A stretch of DNA of 64,000 nt. It comes from Caecitellus pseudoparvulus (lineage: Eukaryota > Bigyra: Bicosoecida). This document shows, one piece after another, positions 42,601-52,300 of the stretch. The translations under genes and the position numbers were made by a program. Numbering within the stretch: position 1 is the stretch's first letter; each line of letters starts with the position of its first letter. The stretch lies in contig CBFFRQ010000089.1 of the NCBI GenBank assembly GCA_965644315.1, positions 248,001 to 312,000 of the forward strand. Direction: 5' to 3'. The notes beneath the pieces were generated by a model, which was not told the DNA's origin, searched no databases, and worked only from the letters and a program-made list of their open reading frames with translations.

Positions 42601-45600
42601 GTCTCGCAGGAGGGTCGCGTCGAACCCCGCAGAGGTGCTGCCTGGGACCTGCGCAGACAGCACGGTGCAGCCCTCGCCGTCCTTCCGAGCGGCGACAGTT
42701 GTCCGGTGCACGGGCAGCGGCGTGACGCCCTCTGCGATGAACTCGTCCCGGAGCTGTTCCAGGATGGACCCCAGGGCGTTGCGGCCTTCCACAGTGTACA
42801 GACTGTACGGCAGCGTCGGCAGGTCGGCTCCGTCTGGCCCACGGCACTGTTTGAGAAGGGCCCAGATCTCGTCAGCAGCACGCACGACACCCTCCCCCAC
42901 GGCCTGCTCTAGGCCGGTTTCCGCCTCGTGTTCTCCCTGTGCTGTTGGCGCAGAGGTTGCGCCTGGGAAGTGCACGGACGCCATGGTGGGCTTGGACTTG
43001 GACAGCCCCAGTGCCGTCGCGGTGGCTCGCCCCAGCACCGGGTCCTGCATCATGCGCTTGAAGCCAGCCAAGTCCCGTAGCCCAGACTTGTCAGATGATG
43101 TCATTCTTGAGGGGTCTTCACCCTCCGCCTCCATCAACTTTGTCAGTCCGTGCTTGCCAAGGGCGTGGGGGCGAAAGTATGTGGTGTCTGAGATGGGGCG
43201 GTACGTGTGTGACCCGCGCATACGTTTGGGGGGCAGGTCCTTCGACGCTGTGTGCACGGAGATCACGCCTGTGGCGCCGATCTCCTTTGCATGCTGCTGG
43301 CGCCGGTCATACGCAGCCTTCGCAGCCTTAGTCATGTGGGTTTTCGCCTCTTCATCGCTGCTGTGACTGCCTTTCTCCTGCTGCAGCGGATCTGCCCCCA
43401 TGCGGCGCTTGGAGCCCTGCACACGTGGCGTCCTGCGGGCAGCCTTCTTGCCGCGCTGCTTACGCCGCTGTGGAGCGTCACTGTCGCCCAGCCGCTTCTT
43501 CGCAAGGGCATCCCGCTTTTTCTGCTTCCACGCCTCCGTGCTCTGTCGCCGCGTTTCGAACTGGTAGTCCGGGTCGTGGGCAAGGTCCTTGCCCAATCGG
43601 TAGGGTTCTGCCGCTCCACCATGACCATCCGAGCCTGTGGAGCCCTCATCACTCGACCCAGACTGGTCGCTGTCGCTGTTCAATTCGTCCTCTTCCGGTC
43701 GTTTGAGGGCGCGCAGCTGTCTGTTCAGGTTCTTAAGTTTAGCCTTGAAGCCCATGCTGTCCCCAGTCCCGTAGTTGGCCGGGCTAGGCTTAGCCAGGCG
43801 CTGCAGTGCAAGGCGCTGTGACACAGCTTCCACGTCATCACCCCCGAGGAGTCCCTTACCGGGTGTGGAAGAGTGCAGCAGCACGATGTCACCAGGCATG
43901 GCCTCGGCAGTGCTGCGACGGGAGGCGCCCCCCCTGAACCAGGCAGGTCCGGACCGCTTGGAGGCGGACTTCCCCCGGCTAGAGCCGGCACCCGACACGT
44001 TCTCGTTCACAATGCCGAGCACTGGCACGCGGCCGCCCTCGCCCACAGCGACACGGTGCACATCGAAGGCCCGAATGCCGATGCGTGTTGCGCTGAGAAT
44101 GGAGTCCTCGCCTGACGCGCTCAGCCGAGCGGACATCGTGTGCACGAGGCGGGCGGGGTAGGTAGACACGAGTGTGTGCTTCAGGTTGGGGTGGGCGGCA
44201 AAGCGCGCAGCCAACACTTCCCGCAAGACCTCCAGCTTGCAACTGCCCCAAGCCTTTTGCCCCACCCTGCGGTAGCTGACGGAGGACTTGAGGTTCAGCA
44301 GGGACCGCTGGCTCTCGAGGTCGTGCAGGTTGCTGGGGCTGGCGTGGCGCATGTTGGAGCTGCGAACCAGCCACACTTCTTGCTGGGGTGGCGGCCGGGG
44401 AACCCTGTTGGTGTTGGGAACGGCGTACAGCGAGCAGGGCAGGCTCAAATTCAACGCTGGCGTGTCTGGTACGGCGAGCGGCGCCACAGGGGTGGGCAGA
44501 TCAGCAAGTTCAGCTGCAGTCACCCGAGGTGCGGCGTCAGGGCTGTCCTCGCTGCCAGATTTTGACCCGGCAGCTGCTGATGGGCGATGTCCTGGTGTTT
44601 GGGAAGCTGATGAGAGCACCTTCAAGCAACGGGAAGCAGGTGCCTCCACCAGGACGCAAAGCGGCGCCGTTGGGCCATGGCCAGAGTACACCTGCACATA
44701 CGGCAGGATGTGGCTGGGCTTTGTGTTTTTTACTTCATGCACCTTCAGCGGGCGGGGAGCAAAGTTCCGTTGCATGATAGCAATTGGCCCACACAGTGAC
44801 ACGGGAAGTGAGGTTGGGAGCATCTTTTCGTGAGTCATACGGAACGCGCCGTCTGGCAGCGGCGGGGTGTAGTACCCGAACTGGTACCGGAACTCGGGCA
44901 TGTTGCGTTTTGCGTGGTACAATGTCCTGAAGGTGCTGGAAGCGAAGGAATTCACGCTTATCACGTTCAACGCGTACTCATGGCTGCTCATTCGCAACCC
45001 GGAAAGCCGAGCGTCCTCCTGCTGCCGCCCAGCCTGCTCTGCGAACGGCACAGAGCCCTTGCACGACAGCTGCTGCAGCACTCGAGGCATGGCTGTGAAG
45101 CGCTGGGCGGCAAAGGCCGCTGTGGCGTTCGGGTAAATGTGCCCGTCAAAGCTGAAGCTGAAAGGGCTTGACAGGCCCAAATCTTCTGCCCAGGACAGCT
45201 GGGATCCGAAGCTGACCCCTCGCTGGAACGCTGGCACGTCTGATCCCTTCAGCTGCTCGCCGACAACCAGCGCGTCATTCACGCTCCACCCAGTTGCCGC
45301 GGCGACCGCTGCGAACCTTGCACGCACCTCTGCAGGCTTGGAGGCCAGCTCTTCTGCCAGCGTGTCGAAGTGCCGGCGACGCCCAGACACACTCCGCTCT
45401 TCGTCCTTGGCATCGCCAGCGAGCCCCGCCAGCACGCCCTCCATCGTACGGGGAGCGTCGCCAGCCGCAGAATGACCACCACCGCCCCCCCCAACACCCA
45501 CTGACGTGTGCTCTGACACCCACGCATCATCCAACGCCACGGCATGCGGCATGCTGGGGGGACCCACATACCCATCCCCGCTGCCCACACCCGTCCCGCC

Positions 45601-46140
45601 CCCTGACGACCCACCCAACGCACTCGCCAGCATCGCCACCCCAGACCCCGACAGCTGACGCTCCAGCTCCACACCACCCGCAGCCCCCCCTCCTGACACG
45701 CCAGCCCCCGGCACTGCTGGCGGCACTGCACTTGCGCCACCATCATCCACACGAGCCACGGCTGCACGCCCCTTCCACACACTGCCACCCCCCGAACCCT
45801 TCGCCACACGCCCTCGACCCAGCACCGGCATGGCCTCGGCACTGCCCTGCGCCTGTGCAGGCACTGCTGCACCGCTGGCGCCCCGGGCCTTGCCCTTGTG
45901 CCGCACTGTGCTGGCGTTGGCCAGGAGGTCCACTGCCATGCCGCCATCGCCTTGGCCAGGCTGCTTGAGGTACAGGGCAGCTGTGCCGGCTGAGACCTGG
46001 CGGGCGAGGGTGGGCGCGCCGGGGGGACCAATGTCCAGGTCACCGGAGGAGTCTGACAGGTCGGAAGCTACTGAGCCGTCCTCGTCCACATACCCGCGCA
46101 CTTCCTTCAGACCTTTCGCAACAGAGCGGTGTGCAGCCAT
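37672..46140 (-). CDS. Giant kelch-repeat protein with double BTB-like C-terminus, copy A
   Basis: The frame is open from 46641, but the ATG at 46140 is preferred: it lies 26 residues before homology with copy B begins. Length is 2,822 residues. Order: Gly/Ala-rich disordered N-terminus (27-241); ~550 residues without known domain; a Lys/Arg-rich acidic-basic linker (KKRDALAKKR, RRKQRGKKAARR; possible nuclear signals); degenerate kelch blades at ~1,300-2,110 (AAVYTIGRLVFVHGG, HTATVLPDRRVVLLGG, RSGHSATLVRKQYMVVVGG, HAAGRVAGKVCIFGG, AAVVGGEMLVFGG); then two BTB/POZ-like regions (YAHACILGG...TLQWLYTGQ near 2,300-2,400, and PAHQCILARRSFF...MVEFLYTDR further on) with a helical BACK-like end. BTB-kelch proteins usually act as Cullin-3 substrate adaptors, but this one is reversed (kelch before BTB) and very large. 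The near-identical partner is copy B at 49382-57811. Confidence 0.8.
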   Translation of the reverse strand: MAAHRSVAKGLKEVRGYVDEDGSVASDLSDSSGDLDIGPPGAPTLARQVSAGTAALYLKQPGQGDGGMAVDLLANASTVRHKGKARGASGAAVPAQAQGSAEAMPVLGRGRVAKGSGGGSVWKGRAAVARVDDGGASAVPPAVPGAGVSGGGAAGGVELERQLSGSGVAMLASALGGSSGGGTGVGSGDGYVGPPSMPHAVALDDAWVSEHTSVGVGGGGGGHSAAGDAPRTMEGVLAGLAGDAKDEERSVSGRRRHFDTLAEELASKPAEVRARFAAVAAATGWSVNDALVVGEQLKGSDVPAFQRGVSFGSQLSWAEDLGLSSPFSFSFDGHIYPNATAAFAAQRFTAMPRVLQQLSCKGSVPFAEQAGRQQEDARLSGLRMSSHEYALNVISVNSFASSTFRTLYHAKRNMPEFRYQFGYYTPPLPDGAFRMTHEKMLPTSLPVSLCGPIAIMQRNFAPRPLKVHEVKNTKPSHILPYVQVYSGHGPTAPLCVLVEAPASRCLKVLSSASQTPGHRPSAAAGSKSGSEDSPDAAPRVTAAELADLPTPVAPLAVPDTPALNLSLPCSLYAVPNTNRVPRPPPQQEVWLVRSSNMRHASPSNLHDLESQRSLLNLKSSVSYRRVGQKAWGSCKLEVLREVLAARFAAHPNLKHTLVSTYPARLVHTMSARLSASGEDSILSATRIGIRAFDVHRVAVGEGGRVPVLGIVNENVSGAGSSRGKSASKRSGPAWFRGGASRRSTAEAMPGDIVLLHSSTPGKGLLGGDDVEAVSQRLALQRLAKPSPANYGTGDSMGFKAKLKNLNRQLRALKRPEEDELNSDSDQSGSSDEGSTGSDGHGGAAEPYRLGKDLAHDPDYQFETRRQSTEAWKQKKRDALAKKRLGDSDAPQRRKQRGKKAARRTPRVQGSKRRMGADPLQQEKGSHSSDEEAKTHMTKAAKAAYDRRQQHAKEIGATGVISVHTASKDLPPKRMRGSHTYRPISDTTYFRPHALGKHGLTKLMEAEGEDPSRMTSSDKSGLRDLAGFKRMMQDPVLGRATATALGLSKSKPTMASVHFPGATSAPTAQGEHEAETGLEQAVGEGVVRAADEIWALLKQCRGPDGADLPTLPYSLYTVEGRNALGSILEQLRDEFIAEGVTPLPVHRTTVAARKDGEGCTVLSAQVPGSTSAGFDATLLRDGSLVLPAWATPEHAVQAEAEQAPTLETCTVWGREYGYITPFAAIQPAWRWVPQHMHVAMGGSMVVSLGYGQHTPKLLRNVRLGSGAVVTVPELHRGHAPSPRAGAAVYTIGRLVFVHGGFGASVRSVRASQPQHTLDPRYRYMQRSVIDENQYLAGTHSASGPEAKHKCLTVGIGEGRSGAEAALRAAQGLTFSISGAASSISNELFAWDVPGLTWLPRGGPHAASGLAPRAGKLPPPPPGKRTLQLAAHSTGTATVDSLPFLPSLHEHTATVLPDRRVVLLGGMCGTHALQASAWLSINDWTVRPRMPDPSRESDGYSRSDWRRIGRRTEDYDGSSSESEHDALGLEHLFDSDSDGPAPAQFPEHDGEQAAARAPLVGAGMAAAGQGAGVPAADMAAAMERSERDEALRQARVVTGNPYAKVRRSALMRWQTAAERVQRAAAARPGRPAPAAVPLLAVGGNAGLYEIVDRAVDERAWNTHFFACSSSRMNTPSYSVYVLDHSTCATQPNAKVMRNVGPLVSRCQLLSPAKEDTLVDTLRSGESLPDYVHLQQVPGQAQRGPEVDNLHPLEHAVVLANRQCISWREYECALSGRQEQRSGLTMLRPCFAGISTLRPRVTAVTRPAGGANLVELTGHSALAVGSAGDEGVLVMGEVDSPQNGGLALLSLGDGTDPCWGWPLTAGTPPAQRSGHSATLVRKQYMVVVGGSTQGRGAGLCSDVWVLDLAAGAGGGVPTWWRLPFAPCSTQLPPPRTCHAAGRVAGKVCIFGGETKGGRVLGDTWTLELVQRDDASLTAAEERIAMESQGGAEWPGSDAGIVPATTGGAAVDSAGEGGAAAESWTGMLLASRAARSSSAQPAHVMQGTAQSRQVVAQALLCPVYGVWRESLLSDKPLAEHKLNAGGKWGTQRETDGSMRLVFQSAVSSGPPPTTALPGRKGAKAAVVGGEMLVFGGQRWGQVAGSFMASSDTPASAGGKRDIAAASQGGMRTLTMGEVLSISLGPTHIPVPGPSLVRDASALWEAAGSGEVDAGSPPADFALRSVEQGAAAPLPPIVQVRAGGSAPHSAVCDALALLGDVDVEEGSFVPGDATSLVPPSWAAALQASGDALGHTCDASSIGAVYAHACILGGVSWLWRRRLEGAWRTICSDGAVEGLAPGGPGCSWVWEAASGVLTFQEPGVSASALSATLQWLYTGQAQFDPVQVEEVCLLVRRWGLSGAGVPRVRRPGHAAVVCAPGALGDVLLAMQHTHGSASVEVRQEEVRAGVRPATIDIAMGRSGSRGRLSHVRSVLSAVLVYGVGADVRLRVPVSAELGEQLTGALAQHGTAVASDGVVYGPGSVGGGEDGVLTLTRWAPGCEGGLDMPPPELGMARSLSTGSVVVDVPPVAATGHAWLPAHQCILARRSFFMRHAVASGLISAPVEPSAAASSGGVFSGEAALPSTGVGLPDTDLSTHAAAHMVEFLYTDRMGRLALSQAAAAGLHAELVSARGMAHAVVSGADPAEALAQGTLPPPAEAPFSAGAVREEDAVEDAPALAQLGSMHMQPRLLAHALRSMVAGYDLSDAESAVGMLQFALGLGQAGEPLRAVCEFHLRHSVPRSDLVPVVQAVLGSGEAEAGLVKALRSSLRARGVDMAELEVEQGILA
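40195..40698 (-). repeat. Inverted near-identical block 2, copy A
   Basis: 504 nt covering two central kelch blades, GHSALAVG to AAEERIAM. Partner 54746-55249. The 168 residues are identical; the few nucleotide differences seen are synonymous (for example GCATCTTT against GCATTTTT). Confidence 0.9.
45418..46062 (-). repeat. Inverted near-identical block 1, copy A
   Basis: 645 nt, coding for DLSDSSGDLDIG to TMEGVLAGLA. Partner 49466-50110, same length. By eye only about four residues differ (N/S, A/V, D/G, H/R). Confidence 0.9.
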
Positions 46141-47252
46141 AGTGCTTGCCACTTCTGCAACATCATCTCGAGTTGCAGCACGGCGGACAGTTCGCCGAGA
46201 GAGACTTGCAGGCCCTTCGTAGCCATGTACAACAGAGTTCCCAACACTTCTGTCTGTGCATGGGCAGTGCAGGCAAGCGGTGTATCCAAAGGAGAACGAC
46301 TTGGGAACGGCGGGGTGGGCCGAATTCCGCAGTCGTCTCTCGCTTGTACGCACGCTTTCCAGTCCAGTGTCCGGGTAGAACATCCCGTGCCTGGTACAAA
46401 TACCCATGCTGCTTCTTGGACACCACTTTGGCATGCCCATCAGCCTTGCGGCGCTCGACGGCAGCCAGCGCCGCGCTTCCGGTGGCTCCAGGAAGGGAGC
46501 CTTGATCCATGCTCTGACCTCGTCCGATCTGGCTGATGCATGCGAGTGACAAGCAAGTAGAACCCAAGAAATCGCATGCTCGCATGTGGGGGGGGGGGAT
46601 TTGATACTGTATCTTGTCTCTTGGTGCGCGAGGCTGCACATTGAAGTCCCTTGGATACAGTAAACTAAACGCCAGCAACCAACGGGCAGGGGAGACTAGG
46701 CTTCATGGTCTGCTCCAAGGTGTACGCCAAGGACCACGCGAAGCACTGGCGGGAACAAGCACTTGCCATTCTGGCTGGCCTGCCCAAGCCTCGCTGCTAG
46801 TAACTTGACAATGGCTGTAGCCGGGGCTCTTGCGTTCCTCGCTGCACAGCGCGAAGAAGCCGGCTGTTGACGTTCGAATTTAGAAGATTCAGCACTGGGA
46901 GGTCTTGGAATCTGTACTTAACAAGTGCTGGCGCACCGGTGCCCCGCCCTGTCCTGCTGGGGGTGAGGCAAGCGCCGTCGCAGTGTGCACTTCAGGCCGC
47001 ACGCGCGACAGCCGCAAGCTGGCCAGGCTGCAGCACATGGGCACACTGCACCCTTCGTCACATACCTGGAGGAAGAAGTTTGGCTGGCAAGAGCATTATT
47101 CGCTACCTTTCGGGGCCCCATTGAAACACCACCCCACTTGCACACAGACAGCTGCATACCTGCCGGACTGCAAAGTGGGCACTTCATCAACTTCCGCAAG
47201 CAGCTACCCAAGTTGCAGTTGCCAGCCGTGCATGGTTGGGCCGTCAAGCAGC
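46141..47252. promoter_or_regulatory. Divergent upstream region (kelch/BTB copy A / methyltransferase-like gene)
   Basis: About 1.1 kb at the centre of the inverted duplication. It includes a run of ten or more G near 46588-46599. Open frames extend into it from both genes without recognisable protein character. No RNA gene or duplicated segment seen. Confidence 0.4.
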
Positions 47253-48452
47253 ATGGCCTTGAAGAATGATGATTCAAGGGCCTCTTTGTTTGGCAAGCAT
47301 GGTGTGCTCCGCCACATGCGCTGGGCTCATGCAGGCGTGCTGCTTGTCTTGGTGATGCTGCTGAACCTGGCATTCATGCCGTCCCAAACTGGAGCCGCAG
47401 AGACCTTCTTCGGCAACTCAATCCTCGTACAATCACTGGGATGGGCTCCAAGCTGCCCAGACTGGGCAGGGCACCCGGTCAGCAACGCCCTCCGGCGTGA
47501 ACAGCAGGCCCAGCAGCAGCCAGCCCTGCCCCAGCACTTCCACTCCAAGCTCAGCCTAGCAGGCGCTGTACGGCCGTACTCACAGCACGGCAAAAGGGAT
47601 GCATGGTTGACCCAGGCGTTAGTCGACAAGGGGTACACTCCCAACGCGGGGCAGACGGAGAACAACGCTGGGCTTGGCACAGTCAAGGCAGCGCAAGTGC
47701 GGCGACAGGTGTGCCCTTCTGGCATTCAAATGGATGACGCAGAGATCGCCGCGATGAGCAAATGGATGCAGGAGGGGGCCGAAGCGCACGGCAAGACTGC
47801 CTTGACCTCTGTGTACATGGAGTGGGGCACGGGCGGCTCCACCCTCCGGAATGGGCTGCGAGCTGGCCACGTATTCGCAGTGGAGCACCACGCTGACTGG
47901 TGTGCGATGCTGAAACGCTGCTTCGGCCACCTTGGATGGGACCACGTCACGACAGTGTGCGCGCCGCCCGATCTGCGCCACCGGGACTGGTGCCCCACGG
48001 AAACTGGCAGGGTGGGTTTGGACGAGGGGGGGCTCCTGTCGTTCCTGTCATACGTGAACGCTCCGTTGGATGCCGTGCTGCAGCGCGGTCTGCCTGCCCC
48101 AGTCCTGGACAGCATCCTCGTGGACGGGCGTGCTCGTATCGCCTGCGCCCTCCGAGCCTATGCCTTCATGGACATGGGCACTGCCCTCATGATCCACGAC
48201 TCCAACCGCGACTACTACCGACAGCGCCTTGCGCCCTTCTTTGACTTTGACGCTGAACGTGACTGCACCAAGTCAGAGAGTGGCATCTGCAGGCTGAGAC
48301 CCAAGCCAGAGCTCGTCGGGCGCATGTTGCCTGAGGAGTACATTGCCAAGGTGGCAGATTTGACCCACTACACGCCTGGTCTTTGGGCAGCGCCCAGGCT
48401 TCCTGCCACAGAAGACATGCCGCGACTCGCAGATGTGTGGAAGCAGCAGTGA
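47253..48452 (+). CDS. Signal-anchored methyltransferase-like protein
   Basis: The frame is open from 46905; the ATG at 47253 (gcagcATGGcc) gives 399 residues and places a hydrophobic segment (AGVLLVLVMLLNLAFM) near residue 30, a likely signal anchor for a luminal/Golgi catalytic domain. The domain (~180-380) begins VYMEWGTGGSTL, a Gly-rich loop like the SAM-binding motif I of class I methyltransferases, followed by VFAVEHHADWC (strand 2 acidic residue), and LDSILVDGRARIACAL then MIHDSNR (strands 4-5). Such a pattern also occurs in FkbM-like or xylan-methyltransferase-like proteins. Substrate is unknown; luminal glycan methylation is one possibility. It sits between the two inverted kelch/BTB copies and is single copy here. 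Confidence 0.6.
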   Translation: MALKNDDSRASLFGKHGVLRHMRWAHAGVLLVLVMLLNLAFMPSQTGAAETFFGNSILVQSLGWAPSCPDWAGHPVSNALRREQQAQQQPALPQHFHSKLSLAGAVRPYSQHGKRDAWLTQALVDKGYTPNAGQTENNAGLGTVKAAQVRRQVCPSGIQMDDAEIAAMSKWMQEGAEAHGKTALTSVYMEWGTGGSTLRNGLRAGHVFAVEHHADWCAMLKRCFGHLGWDHVTTVCAPPDLRHRDWCPTETGRVGLDEGGLLSFLSYVNAPLDAVLQRGLPAPVLDSILVDGRARIACALRAYAFMDMGTALMIHDSNRDYYRQRLAPFFDFDAERDCTKSESGICRLRPKPELVGRMLPEEYIAKVADLTHYTPGLWAAPRLPATEDMPRLADVWKQQ

Positions 48453-49381
48453 GGGGGGCAGCTGGAGCGAGAGCGGCTCTTGTGCCCAGCAGCGAACTCG
48501 CAGGGACAAGGTGCTCAGAAGTTGGCAAGTGATATGAAGCGCGAGCACCTGCAGCCTCAACCGAGGCAAGAATTCCAGCATGTTGGCTTTCATTGAATTC
48601 TATCGGATTGGTTGTGTGTGGTTCTCACAGGCTTCTGCAGCTCTCTACATGAATCGCGACCCCCTTCCATTCGAGCCGAAACGTGGGTGAAACGCCCAAG
48701 CGGGGCCAGCCTTTGCCGCGCAAACGAGCGAAGGACCAACCTTGAGCCAAAGCCTTTCAGCAGGGGGTGCTATCATCCTTAGCTTGGTTTCATCATCTCA
48801 CTGGACTCTTTTCGGGCTTTCTTTCCAGTGCACGATGTCGATGCAGCATGTGCAAGCGCAGATCTCGATGCGACAGTTCTGGTGGGGTAACCACGACAAA
48901 ATCCAAGAAGCGTGCAGCACAACTGCGCTGCTACAATGAAACCAGCTCGGGACTTCAGTCAAAGTCCTGGCTTCCTCAGTCGCCGCGTGTGAGGCCACCT
49001 TTCGACATCGGCCGACAAGCACGTTCCGCCGCAACATGCAGCATTCCTCGAGTGACGCTGGAGCAGAGTTTGCCGCCTATGCTGCGTCAGAGGCAGCTGA
49101 TCGGCGCAAGTTTCATGGCAACGCGCACCACAAGGCAAAGCTGCGGGATGCGTTGCGCCACTGGGACTCTCGCTTGAAGTCACGTGTGTATCTTGCAGCG
49201 CCTGCTCCTTGCGGTTTTCGCAGCCACCACGCCATCGCTACTTGCTCGGCGTTCTTGCCTCACAGCTCATACCGAAAGCGATGAAGGAGGGAAAAGTGGC
49301 ATTGCAGCTTCAATCCGAGGCTCCAAGCCAGGCGACGTGCCTGGTGGCCACCATGCCAAGCACCACGGCGGTGCAAAAGTC
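48453..49381. other. Intergenic region upstream of kelch/BTB copy B
   Basis: About 930 nt with the 3' flank of the methyltransferase-like gene and the 5' flank of copy B. Unlike the coding blocks, I see no similarity to the 5' flank of copy A. No RNA gene or repeat recognised. Confidence 0.4.
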
Positions 49382-52300
49382 ATGTCCGATGCTGCCCAAG
49401 TCGCGCTGCTGGCAGGCTCGCGCGCGGCAGCGGCACTGCAGGACGTGGCGGGAGACGAAGGTGCCGACCTGTCAGACTCCTCCGGTGACCTGGACATTGG
49501 TCCCCCCGGCGCGCCCACCCTCGCCCGCCAGGTCTCAGCCGGCACAGCCGCCCTGTACCTCAAGCAGCCCGGCCAAGGCGACGGCGGCATGGCAGTGGAC
49601 CTCCTGGCCAGCGCCAGCACAGTGCGGCACAAGGGCAAGGCCCGAGGCGCTAGCGGTGCAGCAGTGCCTGTGCAGGCGCAGGGCAGTGCCGAGGCCATGC
49701 CGGTGCTGGGCCGCGGGCGTGTGGCGAAGGGTTCGGGGGGTGGCAGTGTGTGGAAGGGGCGTGCAGCCGTGGCTCGTGTGGATGATGGTGGCGCAAGTGC
49801 AGTGCCGCCAGCAGTGCCGGGGGCTGGCGTGTCAGGAGGGGGGGCTGCGGGTGGTGTGGAGCTGGAGCGTCAGCTGTCGGGGTCTGGGGTGGCGATGCTG
49901 GCGAGTGCGTTGGGTGGGTCGTCAGGGGGCGGGACGGGTGTGGGCAGCGGGGGTGGGTATGTGGGTCCCCCCAGCATGCCGCATGCCGTGGCGTTGGATG
50001 ATGCGTGGGTGTCAGAGCACACGTCAGTGGGTGTTGGGGGGGGCGGTGGTGGTCGTTCTGCGGCTGGCGACGCTCCCCGTACGATGGAGGGCGTGCTGGC
50101 GGGGCTCGCTGAACAGCCGAAACTCCCGTCCCGGTCTTCAACACGCCTTCCTCCGTACCTCCGCCGCATGACACGCCAGCAGCGCGCCGTTGCTGCCGCA
50201 ACAGGGTGGAGTGTCTCCGATACAGTGGTGATAGGTGACGGCTTGGACGCAAGTGAGCTGGTTCCAGGCCAGAGCAAGGTGTGCATTGGAGGCAGGTTCG
50301 ACTGGCACGAGACGCTGTCGCTGAGTCATGACTTTCCATTCAGATGCTTCGGACTGGAGTTTTTCTGCGGTTGGTCAGCCTTTCTGTCGGCAAGGTTTCC
50401 TGGCATGCCCCGCATTCAGCAGCAGTGCACCACGCAGCACGAGCTGTCTTCATGGAGTGAAATCGCTCCCAGCACTGTGCAAGAACATAACCTCCCATGG
50501 CAGGGGCATCCATGGACGGCTTGGCTGACAGCGCTGAACTTGATTAGCACCGACGACTCTTCTTCCACCACGTTTCAGCGCAACTTCAAGGAAGCACGGG
50601 ACAAAGCAGCCGCTGCTGGGCAAAAGATCGTCCCTTTCGAACAGGCCTCCCACGCCTATGCCAACATTCATCGGTACTACAACTACAGCTATGGCTACGG
50701 CCACGCGCACAGTCGGCGTTTCAACTTGAAAGCTCTGCCGCTCATGCCAGGCTACGAGCCGATACAGCTGTGGAAGTACACGCTAGCAAACGAAGGGCAC
50801 TGGTTCAATGGCGCCATGCGATGGTCTTTCAGGGGGAGGCCCTCGAGAGTGAACAGCTCCTCGCCGATGCTTGCCAAGCTGCAAGCCCTCCGAGCCGGGT
50901 GCATGGGAGGAAGGACTTCCTCCCCTTACGGCTTCAGCCCCTTCCCCACCCCAGGCCCAAGCCCATCGGGACAGCACACTGTTCACCTGCGAGCGATGTC
51001 GCCAGCGATGAGCGGGTGTCTGACTGTCAGCTCTGTGATCGGCTTCGACGAGGGAATGCCGCGTCCCTCTGCTCGACCACTCACTGCGGCTGATTATCCA
51101 ACGGCAGTTCAGGCCGTGCACAAGCTCCGGCTGGAACTCACCACCACGCCCCTTTCCAAGTGCAAGTTCACCGTGGGTGCCCCCGGAGATGAAGGGGTGC
51201 TGCGGGATCCCCCCAAAACCCCCCACGTGACTGAAGTATGGCTAACGACTGCTCGAATATCGAAGAACATGTCACGGTATGTTCCGCACGATCTGCCCAC
51301 CCCCGCGGACCTGAGCAACGCTGCGGGGGCGCGCATGGCCAGCAACTTCTCCATGGACGCACCTGGCTTTATGGGGGAGGAACAGTGGGCAACGACACGC
51401 CAGATTGCCATGCTGGAGGTCTTGCGCCGCATGTTTCGGCCTGGATCTGAACGTGCAGCAGCGTTGGTTGCGACGTACCCAGCGCGGCTGGCGTACTGTG
51501 TCGGGGAGGCACAGCCAACCACTGCAGAGGACAAGCACTGGACTGCTCGGCACATGTGCCTGCAGCCGTGTGACTTGTTCCCCGAGCTGACCCCGGAGGG
51601 CCCGCAGCCAGACACCTTGCCGAGCTTCGGCACCCCCTTTGACGCAAATGGCCGGCCCTTGCCTCGAGACATGTGCATGGGGTTCGAGGGGAAGCCGGTC
51701 CACGGCATGCTCATTTCGCGATCAGCACAGGGTCACACCACGTCGCAGTATCTGCCAACCGCGGAGGCCTTGTCCAAGCAGCGTCAAGCAAGGCCGGTCG
51801 CTGAACAGGACGCGGTTGTGGCCCAGCAGCGCGTGCATGATCTGCGTCGGCAGATTGAAGGGGGTGGTGGCGAGACTGGGCGATCGTACGTGGAGCGCGC
51901 CCAGGCAGCGGCTGAAGCAAGCTCTGATTCAACGAAGCATGTGCAATCAGTGCAGCCAGCACATGAGGCTGCACGCAAAGAGGGCGAAGATGGCCCGAAG
52001 CCAGGCGAGAAGGGGTACCGAGCGCCAAAAGGGGCACGTGGCCGGCGGTCTGCTCCGCTCCGGGCGCGTGCATCTCCGGCGCAGGCTCCAGTAGCGCAGC
52101 AGGCGGATCAAGTCGCACGAGATGCTGACCTGGCGAAGAAGACGGGGCGCGGGCATTCCACGAAAAAGGAGAGCCGCCGCACCGCGCCGGCATCCAGGGC
52201 GCTTGCGGGTACGAGGGGCGCAACAGCACAGGGTGAAGAGCTCTCTGAAACGCAGAAGGGCACCATGATGCAGTTCCTGTCCCAGGCATGCGATGAAACC

